This document shows, piece by piece, positions 34,561 through 48,900 of a stretch of 64,000 bases of DNA. The notes under the pieces were generated by a model, which did not search any database, was not told the DNA's origin, and worked only from the letters and a program-made list of their open reading frames with translations. The translations under genes and the position numbers were made by a program. Origin of the DNA: Dillenia suffruticosa (taxonomy: Eukaryota; Streptophyta; Magnoliopsida; Dilleniales; Dilleniaceae); the NCBI GenBank assembly GCA_033439265.1, contig JAVTVX010000016.1:17282701-17346700 (forward strand), written 5' to 3'. How positions within the stretch are numbered: the first letter of the stretch is position 1; each line of letters begins with the position of its first letter.

Positions 34561-36962
34561 AGAAAATCCTGTTAGAGTCATACAAGTTCTATCAATTTTT
34601 TTTTCGTAGTCATATCCAACTCAAGAAACACCAGTAATCAAGTTGTCATCTCTTTGCATAGATATGACACCTTTTAGTGTGTTTTGGTTAGTGACTAGAC
34701 TAATACAAATTGCAAAAGAAATTCATTGAACCCTTCATTATACAAGTCGTCACTTGTGTTTTTAATGACTAACCTTTGAATACATTTTTCTCTCAAGGGT
34801 AAGTTGGTTCCTTTAGTGCTAAAAAATATTTAAAATTGTGGGTGGCAATGGCGAAGTGGGAGTTAGGAAAAAGTGGGTTTAATGGTGCTCAACCTTATTG
34901 AGGTTGAGCATATGAGAAAGGGATGGGTATGTTCATTCCCATAAAGAAACGACAACTAGCTATGGAGAAAGGACAATAATTTGACTATAGGGAAGTCATG
35001 GGATGTTAGCGTCCCTCCTATGGCTACTGCAGTTCCCACTTGTTGGATAAATGGAGAGAGCTTTCACAATGTTTTAGGGAAAAGAATAAATAGAAATCGC
35101 AGAAAAGAAAGAAAGATGTGACTGATAAAGGTTCCTCAGGTGTTGCCCTAATTAACTTTCACAAGAACACATGATGGCAATGTTAAGCAGCACAGCATGG
35201 GGATTCTAATAAAAACTTGTAGCTTCCCTGAAAAGATATTGTGAGATTCTCTCTCTCTCTCTCTCCTTTTTATTGATGGGGCACACTCACATCCACTTTG
35301 TCTGAGCCGGACACAAGAAGCAACTTGCCCATGCCACAAGTGGGAAGACAGTGATAAGATATGCAAAGTAAATTAGACACTGTAATTATCAGGTAACTGA
35401 TCAAGGGAAATCTCTTATATGCCTTATCTTTCTAGCAACAGTGCGAACATCTTAAGCTGCCCATACCGTCACGCTTAAAAGGGAACTCTTGAAAAATTCT
35501 ACAATAGAGAAGTTTCAATTCCCTGATGCACATTGAAGCAAATGCTGGAGTTATCACTGATACCGAAAAAGTTCAGAAGTTGGAGTTTACTTGTGGTAGT
35601 CTCTAACTATAAATTTTCCACAAAATGAATAATCATTTTCCCTTAATTTTATGCCTTGAACAAAGGGATCCCGTTCACATTAGAAAATATCTTTAGTCCT
35701 TTTTTTGGGTTCTTAAGGTTAAATGCCTAGCTACATTCTCTCTCTCTCTCTCTCTCTCTCTGGTATGTCAAGTACTACCATCCAAATCTATTGTACACCT
35801 TGTAATAGTCCACAAATTATACATGCTGAGGTATAAAATGCTGCTCTAAGCTAGTGCTTCTTTCCTAGAAAGTTGATAACATAGATGCACAGACGTGTAA
35901 CACGGGAGAGTTTCTCCAACTGTCATTATGATGTATTAACAAAATCACACCCTTAACCTCATAGTTTTTGCCAAGAAAAAAGCGGGAAAGGGTAAAGTAG
36001 AAAAGTGGCAATATGATGAAGGGTAGCTAACTAAGACATACATGTATGATATTTGCAATTACACCTCATCCAAGCAATACCTAGCTTGAGAAGGTATTGC
36101 GACTACTATTTACTTAGGAAATTCCAATATAATGCTCAATCACTTGCTAAAAAATGTGTGGTTAGCACCAAGGAGTAAAAAGTAAGGCGATTCAGGCAAA
36201 TTCAACTTATCAACACTTTGAAGCCCGTTGCTATGTAATAGTTAAATGTTGTATGGTTTTGCATAACTGAGGCCAGAGAAACAAATTTGACATGAGATCA
36301 AAAGAATACTTCCATTTCACCCAAAAAAATAATAATACTTCCTTCACATTAATAGCACCAAAAGATGTTTTAAACAATAACAACGAAAAGGGAAAAATGG
36401 TTAGAAGACAGAAAAAGTAGTCCTTATACACAGAAAAAGGGATGACGATTTCCTTTTTCTTCTTTTTGATATGCAACAGCAGCTATAACCTAAGTAACTC
36501 TGTGTTACTTATATATTGATTCAGCGTCCTTAGTAAGGATAAAAAGGGTTAAGGGTCCTAGTGTGGAAAAGCATAAAGCATGATGCCTTAAGTTATATTA
36601 TACACTATGAATTAATAGACCAAAAAATAGAAAAATAAAATTCCTACATATTGTACAAGTTTGTGGCTTCATTTACAGACCTTATTCCAAAGCATCGTGT
36701 ATACTTGAACAACTCTTCTCTGTTTGGAGGTTGACACTTTAATCTAGTCTTCTGTATGATTCGTGCATGTGTTCAGCTAGTGGAAACTTTGAGTTGGGCT
36801 GTCATGTGAATCTCTACAAGTATATTGCGAAGCACTAGGCTATTTCAAGCAATTGCATGCAGGTCGTCTTCTTGCTAAAACCTCAAATATCACAGCTTCT
36901 AGCATGATGCCATGGATCTATAGGTCTTAACATGATACAAAATCTGACAAAGTTTTGGTCTC
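34561..36962. other. Intergenic region and BSL 3' flank
   Basis: No gene recognised. Contains CT microsatellites at 35250-35265 and 35739-35761. The part next to 36962 is probably the 3' UTR of the BSL gene. Confidence 0.5.
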
Positions 36963-39900
36963 TTATATCCAGGCAAGGGATCCCGTATCATTTGTAAGTT
37001 GAGGACGACCTCTGGTTGGAGTTGCAGGTCTGTTAGCATTAAGTTCCTGATTCCAAAATCAATGAAAGGAATATGTATCAGCTCTGTAACAATGAAGATT
37101 CAAAAAAGAATGTCATTCAACGCATCCTAATGAATGTAGTGGAAAGCAATTTGAGCAAGTTTAGATCAACATAATCAATCTGGAGAAGTAGGTACAACAA
37201 GAGACTAGGGGAATGGAGGAGATAATGTGGAATTCAAAATCTGGCTTTGCAAAAGACTAGACAAAGTAGCTAGAGGGAAGGAAACCACGACTTTGGAAAT
37301 GATAAGAAATTCAGAGTCCAGCAACATAGAACTAAAAAAGCTGGTCCTTGTTGCTATGAAAGTGCCAAATTTATATTACTATGGTTGCTTACGCCCCCTC
37401 CCCCCCAAAAAAAAAAGAAACATTACAGTGTCCCAGAGCAATCTGGTGACTGGTGATTTTGGTTCAAAGAACCCAAGTTGGAGATTTTGCAATTGGAAAT
37501 GGGTTGTGATATCGTGGTGGGTCAAAGGGAGGTAAGGTTCTAGAAAGTTAGACCCAAAAACGAAATGCAGTGAAAACTTGTGCAGGAGCCTGGTCGGATG
37601 GATGATTTACTTATTAAGAATCAGACTCTAAGGGGATCAGTTAGGGGAACAGGTGTCCCTCAGGTTCTGCTGATATTCCTCCTCGCCATTTGTTCAATAT
37701 CAGAGATCATCTTAAATCAAAAAATAAACAAATAAGGTAACATTTCAATTGATACAGAAAGAAGGGCTGGTCAGGAAACTAAAGAAGTGGTTCAGCAGTC
37801 TAAATCCCAATGCAAATAAGTGGTTTCAAAACAGGAACCAGATTTATTGTTGCTTGGTTCTTCTGTTGCTGTAAGTTTTTGCTTGATTTGTTCCCAGCTG
37901 GTTGCTGCTATTTCAGGCAGATTCTAGTGTCTATTCTTCGAGGAGTTGTTAGTGTGGTCTTTGTTGGTCTTCTTATCTCTTGCTTCTTAGTGTTCTTACT
38001 TGTTTTGCATAGGGTTTCCGTTTTTCAGTTTTAGATGCTTGACTTTGTTGGTTGAGAAGTCCTGTTCAGATTTTCTCCAGGGGATGGCTCTCAGTCACTT
38101 ATCAGTAAGATGTCTTTCCCTCTACAAATAAGATAAGTGTAGATCTAACAAGAGCAATGTCTCATAATTTCCAAGAGCATAGGGAAGCAGAATTTTCCAA
38201 GGAAAAGAAACACATTCTACACTCATAAAGTCATTGTTGTTCATAGATTAACTAGGCCGCCCAATTATGAGAAGTGGGAAATTGAAAATGATGCTATCCG
38301 GAATAATATGCCTAATATTGAACCAAGAAAGATCCAGATTTTCTTTTACTGTTTCTTTTGGAGTAGTTCAAAAGTTTGTGGTCCAGACTAAAATACCTGC
38401 ATCCATGTATCTTCTGAGTGGTCCTCATGTGACCCATCTGGAGAAGACATCGCTGGTGGTAAAGGATGAATCAGTTTTGGAACCACTACAAGATCCCTTC
38501 CCAAAACCAAGATTGCCCCTGCATTATTCGCGGTGCCTGCAGCATAATGCAAAATAAAGAATTAAAGGATGCAGAGTGATACCTTTTACTTTGAAGGCAA
38601 ACCCAACAGCAGCATACCACAATAATTAGTTGCTGAGAAAAGTGTAATTAGATGTCCCTGAGCAAACCGTTCAAAACCATCCATCACGCACTCGTGTGCT
38701 CGGATAATAAGTTGCATATTATTGTTGTTGCAGAATTCCATGACACGATCAGGCTGCAATACCAAAATCATCTTATTAGAGGGAACGGCAATGAAACTGG
38801 GAGTGGAGAAAATAAACTGAAAAAACACTTGGAATATTAATTTTATTAGACGTCTACCCTTTTAAAGGACCTGTACCAGAGCCAGCATGACATCCTTCAC
38901 TAAAATATAACTAGTTAGGTGAAAACAATTAGGAATGAAGCCATATATTTTAGAACACTATGAAATTTGGAATTATATTGAACCTATGAGGGTATTATCG
39001 CTAATTAGAGTTATGGAGAAGCACACTAAAATCTAGAACATTTAGATTGAACAAGTCAAAAACCAAGTATATGAAATGTACGTTAAGTGATAATCATCAT
39101 CATAGTGAAGAAATGAATAGGTTAGAAATAAAAGTCATATTAAAACGTGAATGCTAAATATCTTGGTTCCATCTTTCAGAACGATAACAATATAGATGGA
39201 GATGTGAATCATAGGATTCAAGCGAGTTGGATGAAATAAAGAAGGGCATCTGGAGTTCTTTGCGATCAAATAATACCATTGCATTTGAAGGAAAAGTTTA
39301 TATAACTGCAGTAAGACCTGCACTATTGTATGGTACCGAGTGTTGAATCATTAAATAACAACAAAAGCATAAAACAGATGTAGCTGAAATAAGGATGCTT
39401 GGGTGAATATGTGATAAAACTAGAAAAGATAAAATTAGAAATGAAAAGATACATAATAAGTTGGGAGTTAGTTCAATAAAGATAAAATGCGAGAACATCG
39501 TTTGACGTGGTTTGGACATGTACAACGAAAACCCAAAGATGTACCAATTGGGAGGACCGAAAATTTAAATATAGATGATTTAGTAAAACGTAAAAATAGA
39601 TCGTTGAAAACTTCAATGCAAATTATCCGTAAATACGTGATAGTTAAGGATTTAGTTGACGAAATGATTTTCGACAGTAATAAGTGGCGTAGGAGAATTC
39701 GCACCAACTAAATCAACATATTTTTATTTTTATTTTTTTATTTTAATTTTTTATTTATTTTTTCTTCAATATTTGTCTCTGATGGCCAACTCTAAAATTT
39801 AGGTTTAAGGTCTACTTTGTTGTTGTTATTTTTATTGAACCTATAAATTTTGAATAGATGTGCACGGGGTGAGCCCCTTTCCATAAATTTTGAATAGATG

Positions 39901-42900
39901 TACAGAGAACCTAAAATTACACGGCTAAAGTAGCATACAAGTTCCAGTTACCAATAACCACAGGTAAACTTTGAATAGAGGTACAGCTAACTTGACAAGC
40001 TGCCAATTTAGGCACCTTCAATATAATAAAATTTCCAATAATACTGGTATAGTTATTGTACATAGAAGTTAATAACACAGCAAAATCTTTTGCATTAAGT
40101 TGAGACTATGAATGAAGATCAATGCATGATTAGTGACTTAGACTCCCTTTTAAGTTTGCCAGTCATTCAATTTTAGAGATCAGAATTTGGTAGCTTTCTT
40201 TCTCACATGAATGATCCCCCCCCAAAAAAAATATTTTGTATAAAGGATAAAAAAAATCAGTTTTTTGAACCAATAAGCACCACTAACGTGTTACCTACAA
40301 TTCGATACATGACTTAAAAATTTGATTCCTAGTATGACATTAAAAGAATCTTCTTTGCTTAATTTTCTCTCTTTTGTCTTGGAACCATAATTTATGTTTC
40401 ATAAGTAAGAATGATTTCAGAAAGGACTTGTGGAAATCATAGAAAATCTACAGTTATTCCAAAAAGTAAGTTAGACAAGCATACATAATGGTAATTTTTG
40501 TCAACAAAGGGATATCAGTGAGTGGATTTTTCTAGTGTGCCAGATGATGTGTTCCTGGATAATGAAATCCCATTGCTCTAAAAAACCAAAATTCTGAAAT
40601 AAGAGAAAACCTACTAAGGAATTGGTTAATGAAAAACTGACTTCCCAGATTCTGTTTTTGAAAGCAAGCCTTAAAATGAAACATAGAAAATAAAAGGACC
40701 AAAAGTAAGCTCCACAAGTAATGTTACGCTACAAAAGGTCAAAGACAGAAAGTTCAGAATCTGAAGCCGTGCAGTTTCATTGGTTATTGAGGAATACATA
40801 ATAGCACACATTAAGATCTTTGAACCAATAAAATTATACCATGTCATATTTTATATTTTGGTTATCGACTTTTTTCAGTACATGTAACCTAGCTACCAAT
40901 GGTGAATAACTCAAAATTTTATTCAACCGGATACACAATTCTCCATTGGCTTAAGCTTTTCAAAAGAAACGATCATTCACTTCACTAAACCACGTGGCCA
41001 CACACACATATTGAGGCGAGAGGGGTTGCAGAAGCCTCACTTACCCCAAATGTAACCAATCCTGGACCTCTAGCATTAGGCCGCAATCCCTCCACACTAT
41101 CATTTTCTGTTGGGTCAGACCTGTTTCATTGAAATAATCATGAATATGTAGATAAAGTCAACAGCTATTATGGTACCATACCAGATGGACCAAAACGAGA
41201 CATTTCACTAACCATAACAAGTCCATAAGAACAACTGATCCAGATTCCATTGTAATCGGACGTTGAAGGCTCTCGATTTGTTGTATATGATTTATTGACC
41301 TACCAATACCACCATGCATACAAATGATTTTCTTTTCAATAGTGGCTGCCAGAGGAAGCCAATTGAATAAACGATTCACCCGGTGCCAGGTCCATATACC
41401 ATCTCTCTCACCCTTGCCAAGAAATGGTAAATTAATTGCAAAACAAGCTTAATATCGCAAAACAAATAGAAAAATTATTTATTAAGAATGATACCATGCG
41501 CTCAATGCACTCAATCCGGAAGCCGAAGAGAGCATTAATATCAGCAGCCTCGTGGTTCCCACGAATTAGATGGACATTGTTTGGATGTTCAATCTAACCA
41601 ATAACAATTACCATTAATCTCTATATAAGAAAAAAAAAAGACCACCCTAGTTTTTACATAAGCATGAATCAGCAGGGAAAACCTTCAAAGCAAGCAAAAG
41701 TGTCACTATTTCCAAACTGTGCTGGCCTCTATCAACATAATCCCCTAGGAAGAGGTAATCTATATAGCTGCAAATTAGAAAAGGGAAAATCATGATTTCA
41801 TAGATCACAAGAAAATCAAAATAAAGATCACACATGAACCTATCTAGCAAAGTAACAAGAGAAGAATACATATTAAAATATTACACTGTCAGTACCTGCT
41901 TTAGTGCTTTCCTTTTTGGGTTTTTCTATCAAAGATAAGTGGAGCTTACACAAAAATTGCCAGGCCTGAGGTGGCATGCATGGTTATAGAAACTTGAAGA
42001 GAACTATGATTTGAATCAAATTACTCAGCATGTTACAGAAAACCAAAACATACAATAATTTTCAATTATCAAGAACTAAAGAGAAAACTGAAAAGTGGAA
42101 TGGCTCCTTATAGTTGGTCATGAGGGCAACAAGCTTTAATATTTTCATAATCATACTGCCTAGATTCATCAGAGAGGTCAAGACCCAAGAGAGTAACAGA
42201 TATATTTGCATTTGTAGCAAAACGAAGGGAGGAATGAAAGACCATATGAGCTTTTCAGAAATGAGGGATCAAGTCAGAGAGACTTAAAACTAGCAAAGAG
42301 AACCGGCTCCTGAAAAGTAAGATTATTCCTAAAGATAACAAGGAAGAGACATTTTGACCAGGTTCTAAAATAAGAAATTTGGATGATAAACCCTAAAGAT
42401 AACAAGGAAGAGACATTTTGACCAGGTTCTAAAATAAGAAATTTGGATGATAAACCGACAATTCCAGAAGTAGCTTATGAATATTGCTCTCTTCAATTTG
42501 AGAAATAACCCATGAGAAGTCATGCATCCATTCAACTGATGCTTATAAACACGTTGAAACATATATTGATGTCTTCAACATGAGAGAAATATACAGGTGA
42601 GAGGATAAGATATCCTCCTTAAAATAATTTACAAGAAGGGAGAAACTAGGAAACAAAAGCAAGCCAAAGTTGTTGAAGATTGGTTGACAAAAACCAAAAA
42701 TGAAGAGTTTTAACCAAAGAGTACAAAGTGAGAGTAAAATACTAGGATCATCATGCATTGGGATCTAATCAGTGATTATCTTACAAATATCTTTCCTTAT
42801 CTCGTAAATATTTACAAATGCATTAGGGCCTAATGAAGCTGTCAAATAACATACAATTTCAGAGCTTCCATTTAATGACTTAAACATAGAAAAGTACCAA

Positions 42901-45900
42901 GAAAAAACTTACGAAATGTCCCCTGCAGTTGAAGGAGAGCCATACTCATCAAAGAGGCGCATAAGATCACCAAACTGACCATGCAAATCTCCAAATATCT
43001 TGACTGGAGCCTTAATTTGCAGAACAGATGGCTCATTGGAAAATATGCGTTCCGCGCTATCGCAAATATCTGCTATTTCATTGCAATCGAGGAAAAATTG
43101 TCGACGGACAGGAGGCTTCCACCCACGAGGTTTCAAAAGATATGCAATAACCTGCCCAAAATGCATAAGAAATGGGCAATAAATGGCTGGAAAGTGGAAA
43201 AAGAGAGCACTTAACCGAGGTGACCAATTGTCAAGAGAATGAAGAAACACTTCAATATGAGGGCATGTACACAATAAATGGCATACATCCTATGGGGTGT
43301 GTCGAAGCCTATATAAAGGGCCTACTATGTCACAAAAGAGAATGAGAAAAAGAGAAAAAGAGAGTGAGGGCAATCGACGATTTGAAATCTAGAGCGTGTT
43401 CAAGAGAGAGAAAAAAGAGAGCACGAAAAGAGTCATGCGGAACTCCGTATGGCTCCTTGGAACCATACATCTCCACCATGATATTGTAGATTTTAGTAGG
43501 TAGTACTAGTATATTCCTATACTCTATTCATACCTACTACAAATTGTTACACACATATTTATCTTTACTCCCACATGACTAAGTTATTCGTTGTGCATAA
43601 TAATTTTTTCTCTAACATAGTGGTATCAAAGCCAATGGTCTGGTTGAGTGTTGTATCAGAAGTTGAACATGAGTTGGGTTTGGTAGCTAAATTTGAGATT
43701 GAGAAATGGACCAGAGGGTAAAAAAATTAAGTGACGAGAATTTTTCTTGGCTATGATCCTTTGATTACTCCTAATAGAAAGAAAGCCATGGTTGAGTGCC
43801 ATAGTTGAGAGCTTAAGAAACTCCATATTGAAGGAAGGGTTGCAGTGAGAGATTCACTCTCCTCATTACATGATTCTCTGGGTTTTATGAGTTGAGTACC
43901 CATTGAGAGGACTGCATATCTATTATAAAGCCAAGATGAGAGATCTTGTGCTAAAGCCTAAGAAAAAGACAAGATGAGAAGTATTGTGTTAAAGCCTAAG
44001 AAAATAAACAAGGTTATGGAAAGGAAAGGGTAATATGTATACATGTCGAGAGGATCTCATGAAATCAAGAAAAAAAATCATGTAGTGTTTATTTTCCTCC
44101 ACTGCAGGAAATTGATGATAAACCAAGATTTTTTGGGTGTATGGATATCAATCGAGCTCATTCTACAAATGATGAGAAATTCCAAATCAATACATAGGAT
44201 ATCCACTATGCATATGGAATTCAATTTTATTGGTCGAAATACGAAAATGTGTTTAACAGGCCAGAATGAAAGTTGTACCCTCCAAAGAACTAAAACAAGG
44301 AGTTCAAGGCTCTAACCAACGAGAGTTAAGATCCCATAGAAAAATTAAGAGAAATTCTAAATTAAAGGGAGATGTCGAAATATGAATAATTTAGAATTTG
44401 TGGGGATAGGAATATTGGTGAACATTTTAATAAAATTTGGCAAACCAAGAAAATGCTCTAAGCATTGAGAGAGAGCACAACAGTAATTACATAAAAATAA
44501 ATGAGACATACGAGATTGTTCCAATTACAAGGGAATTAAACTTATTAATTATACTATAAAGTTGTGGGAAAGAGAGATGGAGTATAGATTGAGATTGAAG
44601 ATAAGTGTATTTTAGAATCAATTTAGATTCATGTCGGAACAATCCACCATCGAAACCGTTCACTTGCTTAGACATTTGATGAAAACGCTTAAAACATGGA
44701 AGAGAGACTTATATATAGTATTTATTAACCAAGAAAAAACATAAATAAGGATTCCAAGAGATATGTTGTCATGGGCGTTGATGACAGAGACGTTAAGAAC
44801 ATGAAAGAGAGACATGTACATAGTATTCATTGATCAAGAAAAAATATACAATAGGATTTCCATAAACATACTGTCGTGGACGTTGATGAAAAAGGAGATC
44901 CTCTTGAAATACATTGATGTTATCAAAGATATATATGAAGAACTTGTTAACAATGTAAGAACTTGCAGGAATTTAAGTGATAACTTCCCAATTAACATTA
45001 GGTTTCATTAAAATTCACCATTAACTCCTTCCTTTTTGCAATAGTGATAAATGAAATAACAAAAAATATTCAAGATAAAATATCATAGTATGTGCTTTTT
45101 GCCGATAATACAGTGCTGATCGATGAAATTAGAGAGGGTATTAACGCTAAATTTTAATTATTGAGAGACACACTAGAATTCAGAGAATTTTGATTGAAAT
45201 CGATCAAAAATTAAATATATGAAATGTATGTTTGGTAACAGTCCTTCGATTGATAAAAAAATGATTATGTTAAGGGGATAAAATGTATCAAAAAGCGAAC
45301 GTTTTAGATATCTTTGATTCATCATTCAAAGCAACAATAACATAAATGGGGATGTGAATCATTGGATCCAAATGGGTTTGATGAAATGAAGAAACGCATT
45401 TGAAGTTCTTTGCGATCACAAGATGCCACTGCAATTGAAGGGGAGGTTTTATAGAATCACAGTAAAACCGACATCATTGTATAGAACCAAGTGTTAGGGC
45501 AATTAACAAGAAGAAGAGCATAAAATGGTTGCAATGAAACAAAGATACTCATATAAATGTGTGGTAAAACTAAAAAAAAATAGAATTAGAAATGAAGAGA
45601 CACACATTAAGTTGGAAGTGAATTCAATTATAGATAACATAAGAGGATATCGCCTAAAGTGGTTTATATATGTGTAATGAAGACCCAAAGACGCAGAGCA
45701 AAACATTTAATGTAAGAGATTTAGCGAAATGTCGGGATACAACAACAACAATCCTAGCCTTAATCATAATAATTGAGGTTGGTCATTTGAGTGACAAATA
45801 TGGATATAAAAAAAATAGATAAATAAATAAATAAATAAAAGAAAAATAAAAAACATATATATAATAACACAAAAAAATATATAATAATAAATATAATAAA

Positions 45901-48900
45901 AATAATGAAAAAAATAATAAAAAATATATATATAATATATATAATATGTTGGTTTAATAAAAATGTCGGGATAAACCATTAAAAACATTGATTCAAGTTA
46001 TCCGTAAAGATATGAGTGTTAAGAGTTTAGTTGAAAAGATAACTTTAGATAGGAATGCATAACGTAAGAAAATCCGAACCAGTTGAATTAATTATTATTA
46101 TTATTATTAAGTTTCTATATATAGTTTATTTTTACTTTTTTTTCTCTCCCCTATATTGGTCAAAAATGGCTAACCCCAGATTTTGGAATTAAGTCTCAAT
46201 TTGTTGGTGTTGTTGTCTATGAGAAACTCAATAGTCAATATATGACTTAGTCATGACTATGATACTCAATAAGTGAGTTAAGAATGTTAAGACATTAATT
46301 CATCTACTAGAGATTTAAATATGTATTAGAGAGTTAATGAAAATATAAAGGGGTGTATACAATAAATGGCATATATCCCATTGGGGCGTCTCAGGAGCCT
46401 ATATAAAGGGCATACTACATCACAAAAGAGAATGAGAAAAAGAGAAAGAAAGAACCAAAAGAGTTATTCAGAGCTTTTTATAGCTCCTTAGAGCCGTATA
46501 TCTCCATGTTGGTTAATACTAGTATATTTGTACTCTCCTCATACCCATTGGAAATTGTTACCCACATATATATTCATCTTTACCCCCACATAATTCGGAT
46601 ATTTGCCGTGCACAATAGTTTTTTCTCCCACATGGAAAGTGGAAAAAGAGAGCACTTAACTGAGGCAACCAACAGTTAAGCATAATTGTTAGTAGACATG
46701 ACTGCTTACAAAAAATCATATCAATAAAAAGAAACACAAAGTAATGGTATGCCAGTTCTATGAAGAGAGAGAGAGAGAGAGAAGAGGAAGAAAGATGCAT
46801 AAGAAAGAAAGGCCACTGATCTCCTAAGGGAACAAAATAAAAGTTGTTTTCCCTAGCATGTGGGCAGGAGAATTTTTCCGAAGAGAAACACATGCTAGCT
46901 AACATAGTCCAAAGATCACCACTTAACAGGTGTTTACCGCTCCAGGTTTTTTAGGCCCATGAAAGTGCAGATTTACTGTGTTATATTTGATTGATGCCCT
47001 TTGTTTGCTGTCCCAATAAGTTATTGTCTTTTAAGGCCATTACTGATAGATATTTAAAATATTGACACGCCATTCTACGAATAGAGATCTATCCCACATT
47101 TCAAAATTTGATGTGGCAATAAGTGTGCATTACCAGAACTCCACATATTTCAATTGAAAAGGAAGCAAAATAATTCAAGAATAAGGAATGGGAAATAATA
47201 CAAGGAGTATGACTGTATGAGACATCATGCTAAATATTTTAATTAGTGCAGAACACATTAGTTCAGATTGTGTTTGTTTTCTAGAACAAATTTCCCATTA
47301 GGAAAATATTTTCTTGAAATACATTTACCTCGAAAATTTCCATGTATTTCCAAAAAATAAAAAATCAAAAATCAAAAAAACTCTTAAAAACACTTTTCTA
47401 TTTCTGTGGTATTGTATGAAATTCTCCCAAAAAGGCACTTCCATTGTTTGAAAAGTTTTTTAATTTTGCATCAAATGAGAAGCAAAAGGCAAATAACACA
47501 ATATATATAACAAAAATGGTAGAAAGGCATAATAAATTTATGGACAAAATAAATCCCTAAATGACAACCAAAATAACATACTACTAGTTATTTAATAATA
47601 AACCTGTAACCTTTTTTCCTATGATAAACTAGAATAATTTATTTTTCTTAAGTGAAACAAATTTTAGATGAGCCATAATAAATAGCTAATGCAACATGTC
47701 ACTGAAACTAGTTGTATTAAGCCCATTAAAAATGAATTTTATTATACGTGATTAACATGTTTATAAAAGAAAAGTTATGGAAATGAGAATGAGAATGGTT
47801 AATATTAGGTTTTCTTTTATTACCAATTTTGATCTGTTCTATTATTGTTAACTTTCTACTTCCTCTTCGTTCCACTCGAAAAATATTTCCACTGTGGAAA
47901 ATATCATCCCAAATTTGGAGAGATTTCAATGAAAGAAAGATAGAAAAAATCTCATTTTCCATATTTTATTTTCTTTTCCCAAATTATAGGTTTATTTTTT
48001 TCCATCGGTTCTAATTTGGCTGTTTCTATTTTGACTCATGGTTTTGCCCATATATAGGGGCATTAGGTTTTATTGTTTTACGCTTCAGTATTAAACGATT
48101 GAATTGTATTGAATCTCTTGGTTGTCTTCTTACCCATGCCTCTCTCTCTCTCTCTCTCTCAATCCTTGTGTTTCCGCTCTTGGATTCCATCTCTTCTATC
48201 TCTCTACTCTGGCTTGTTCTCTAGTTATTTCCCCATTCCCTTATCCTCCTAGTTGCACCATTAAAGCTTTCAAGAGCAGGGCACATCAAAAACTAGGAAA
48301 GCAGTGCTTTGCAGTCTCTCTTCGTGCCTTCAAAAGAATAAAACCCAAAGAAGACAAAGGTGGAACATTTCAAAGAAGTGAAGATGATCTTATGTCAAAG
48401 TGACACAGTAAGGAACTGACCATTAAGAGGTACAGCCAAATGCTACAATTTAAAACCATGCTTGCAAAGCTAAGTAATAGTTTTACTGCCCCACTACCTT
48501 CAGGAAAAACCTTCAATTTTATAAGGAACTACTCCAAATTTTCTGAACTTTTCATTGCCAATATTCCTATGCCATATATTCAAGGAAGCATTCCTTTTCT
48601 AGTACAAACAAAGATATAAGAAACACTATTGGTGCCATTGACCTTGCAAAAGGCTTAAATGTGGAATATATTTTGCCAACCCAGTCATTGGTACAAATAA
48701 ATGTAAAACTTTCCAATCAATTTGTATTAGATACTTCAACCCTGAAGACACTGTATATCCCAAGCCATATGCAAAAGATTTTGATTCCTAACACTATATA
48801 TCTTTACAACCTTTGCTAATCTTATTTCGTGCATCGAGGTTATAGGAGGTCCCTTAGATTAAGTAGTTTTAGTACTAGGTTCTTTAAGACAGAATTAAAG

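Larger units (their letters stand above)
43266..46632 (+). mobile_element. Small non-autonomous LTR retrotransposon (TRIM-like) holding a nested LINE
   Basis: Two similar LTRs flank the element: 43266-43617 (352 bp) and 46354-46632 (279 bp). Both begin TGTAxACAATAAATGGCATA and end ...ACA, and both carry the TATA-like block gcctatataaagggc. After the left LTR and a 3-base gap, 43621-43633 reads TGGTATCAAAGCC, one base away from the site complementary to plant initiator tRNA-Met (primer-binding site). A purine tract aaagggg stands right before the right LTR. No gag-pol domain is visible in the internal part; most of it is a nested RTE LINE. The LTRs differ by substitutions and a deletion of about 70 bases. 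No 5-bp TSD was found, but a 28-bp direct repeat lies near both sides (43188-43215 and 46633-46660). Confidence 0.75.

Noticed and set aside
37810-38034. 74-codon hydrophobic open frame
   Set aside because: T-rich intronic sequence on the strand opposite BSL. The hydrophobic residues follow from base composition.
48122-48403. 93-codon open frame in a BSL intron
   Set aside because: Starts in a CT microsatellite, shows no domain, and lies within a confirmed intron on the opposite strand.
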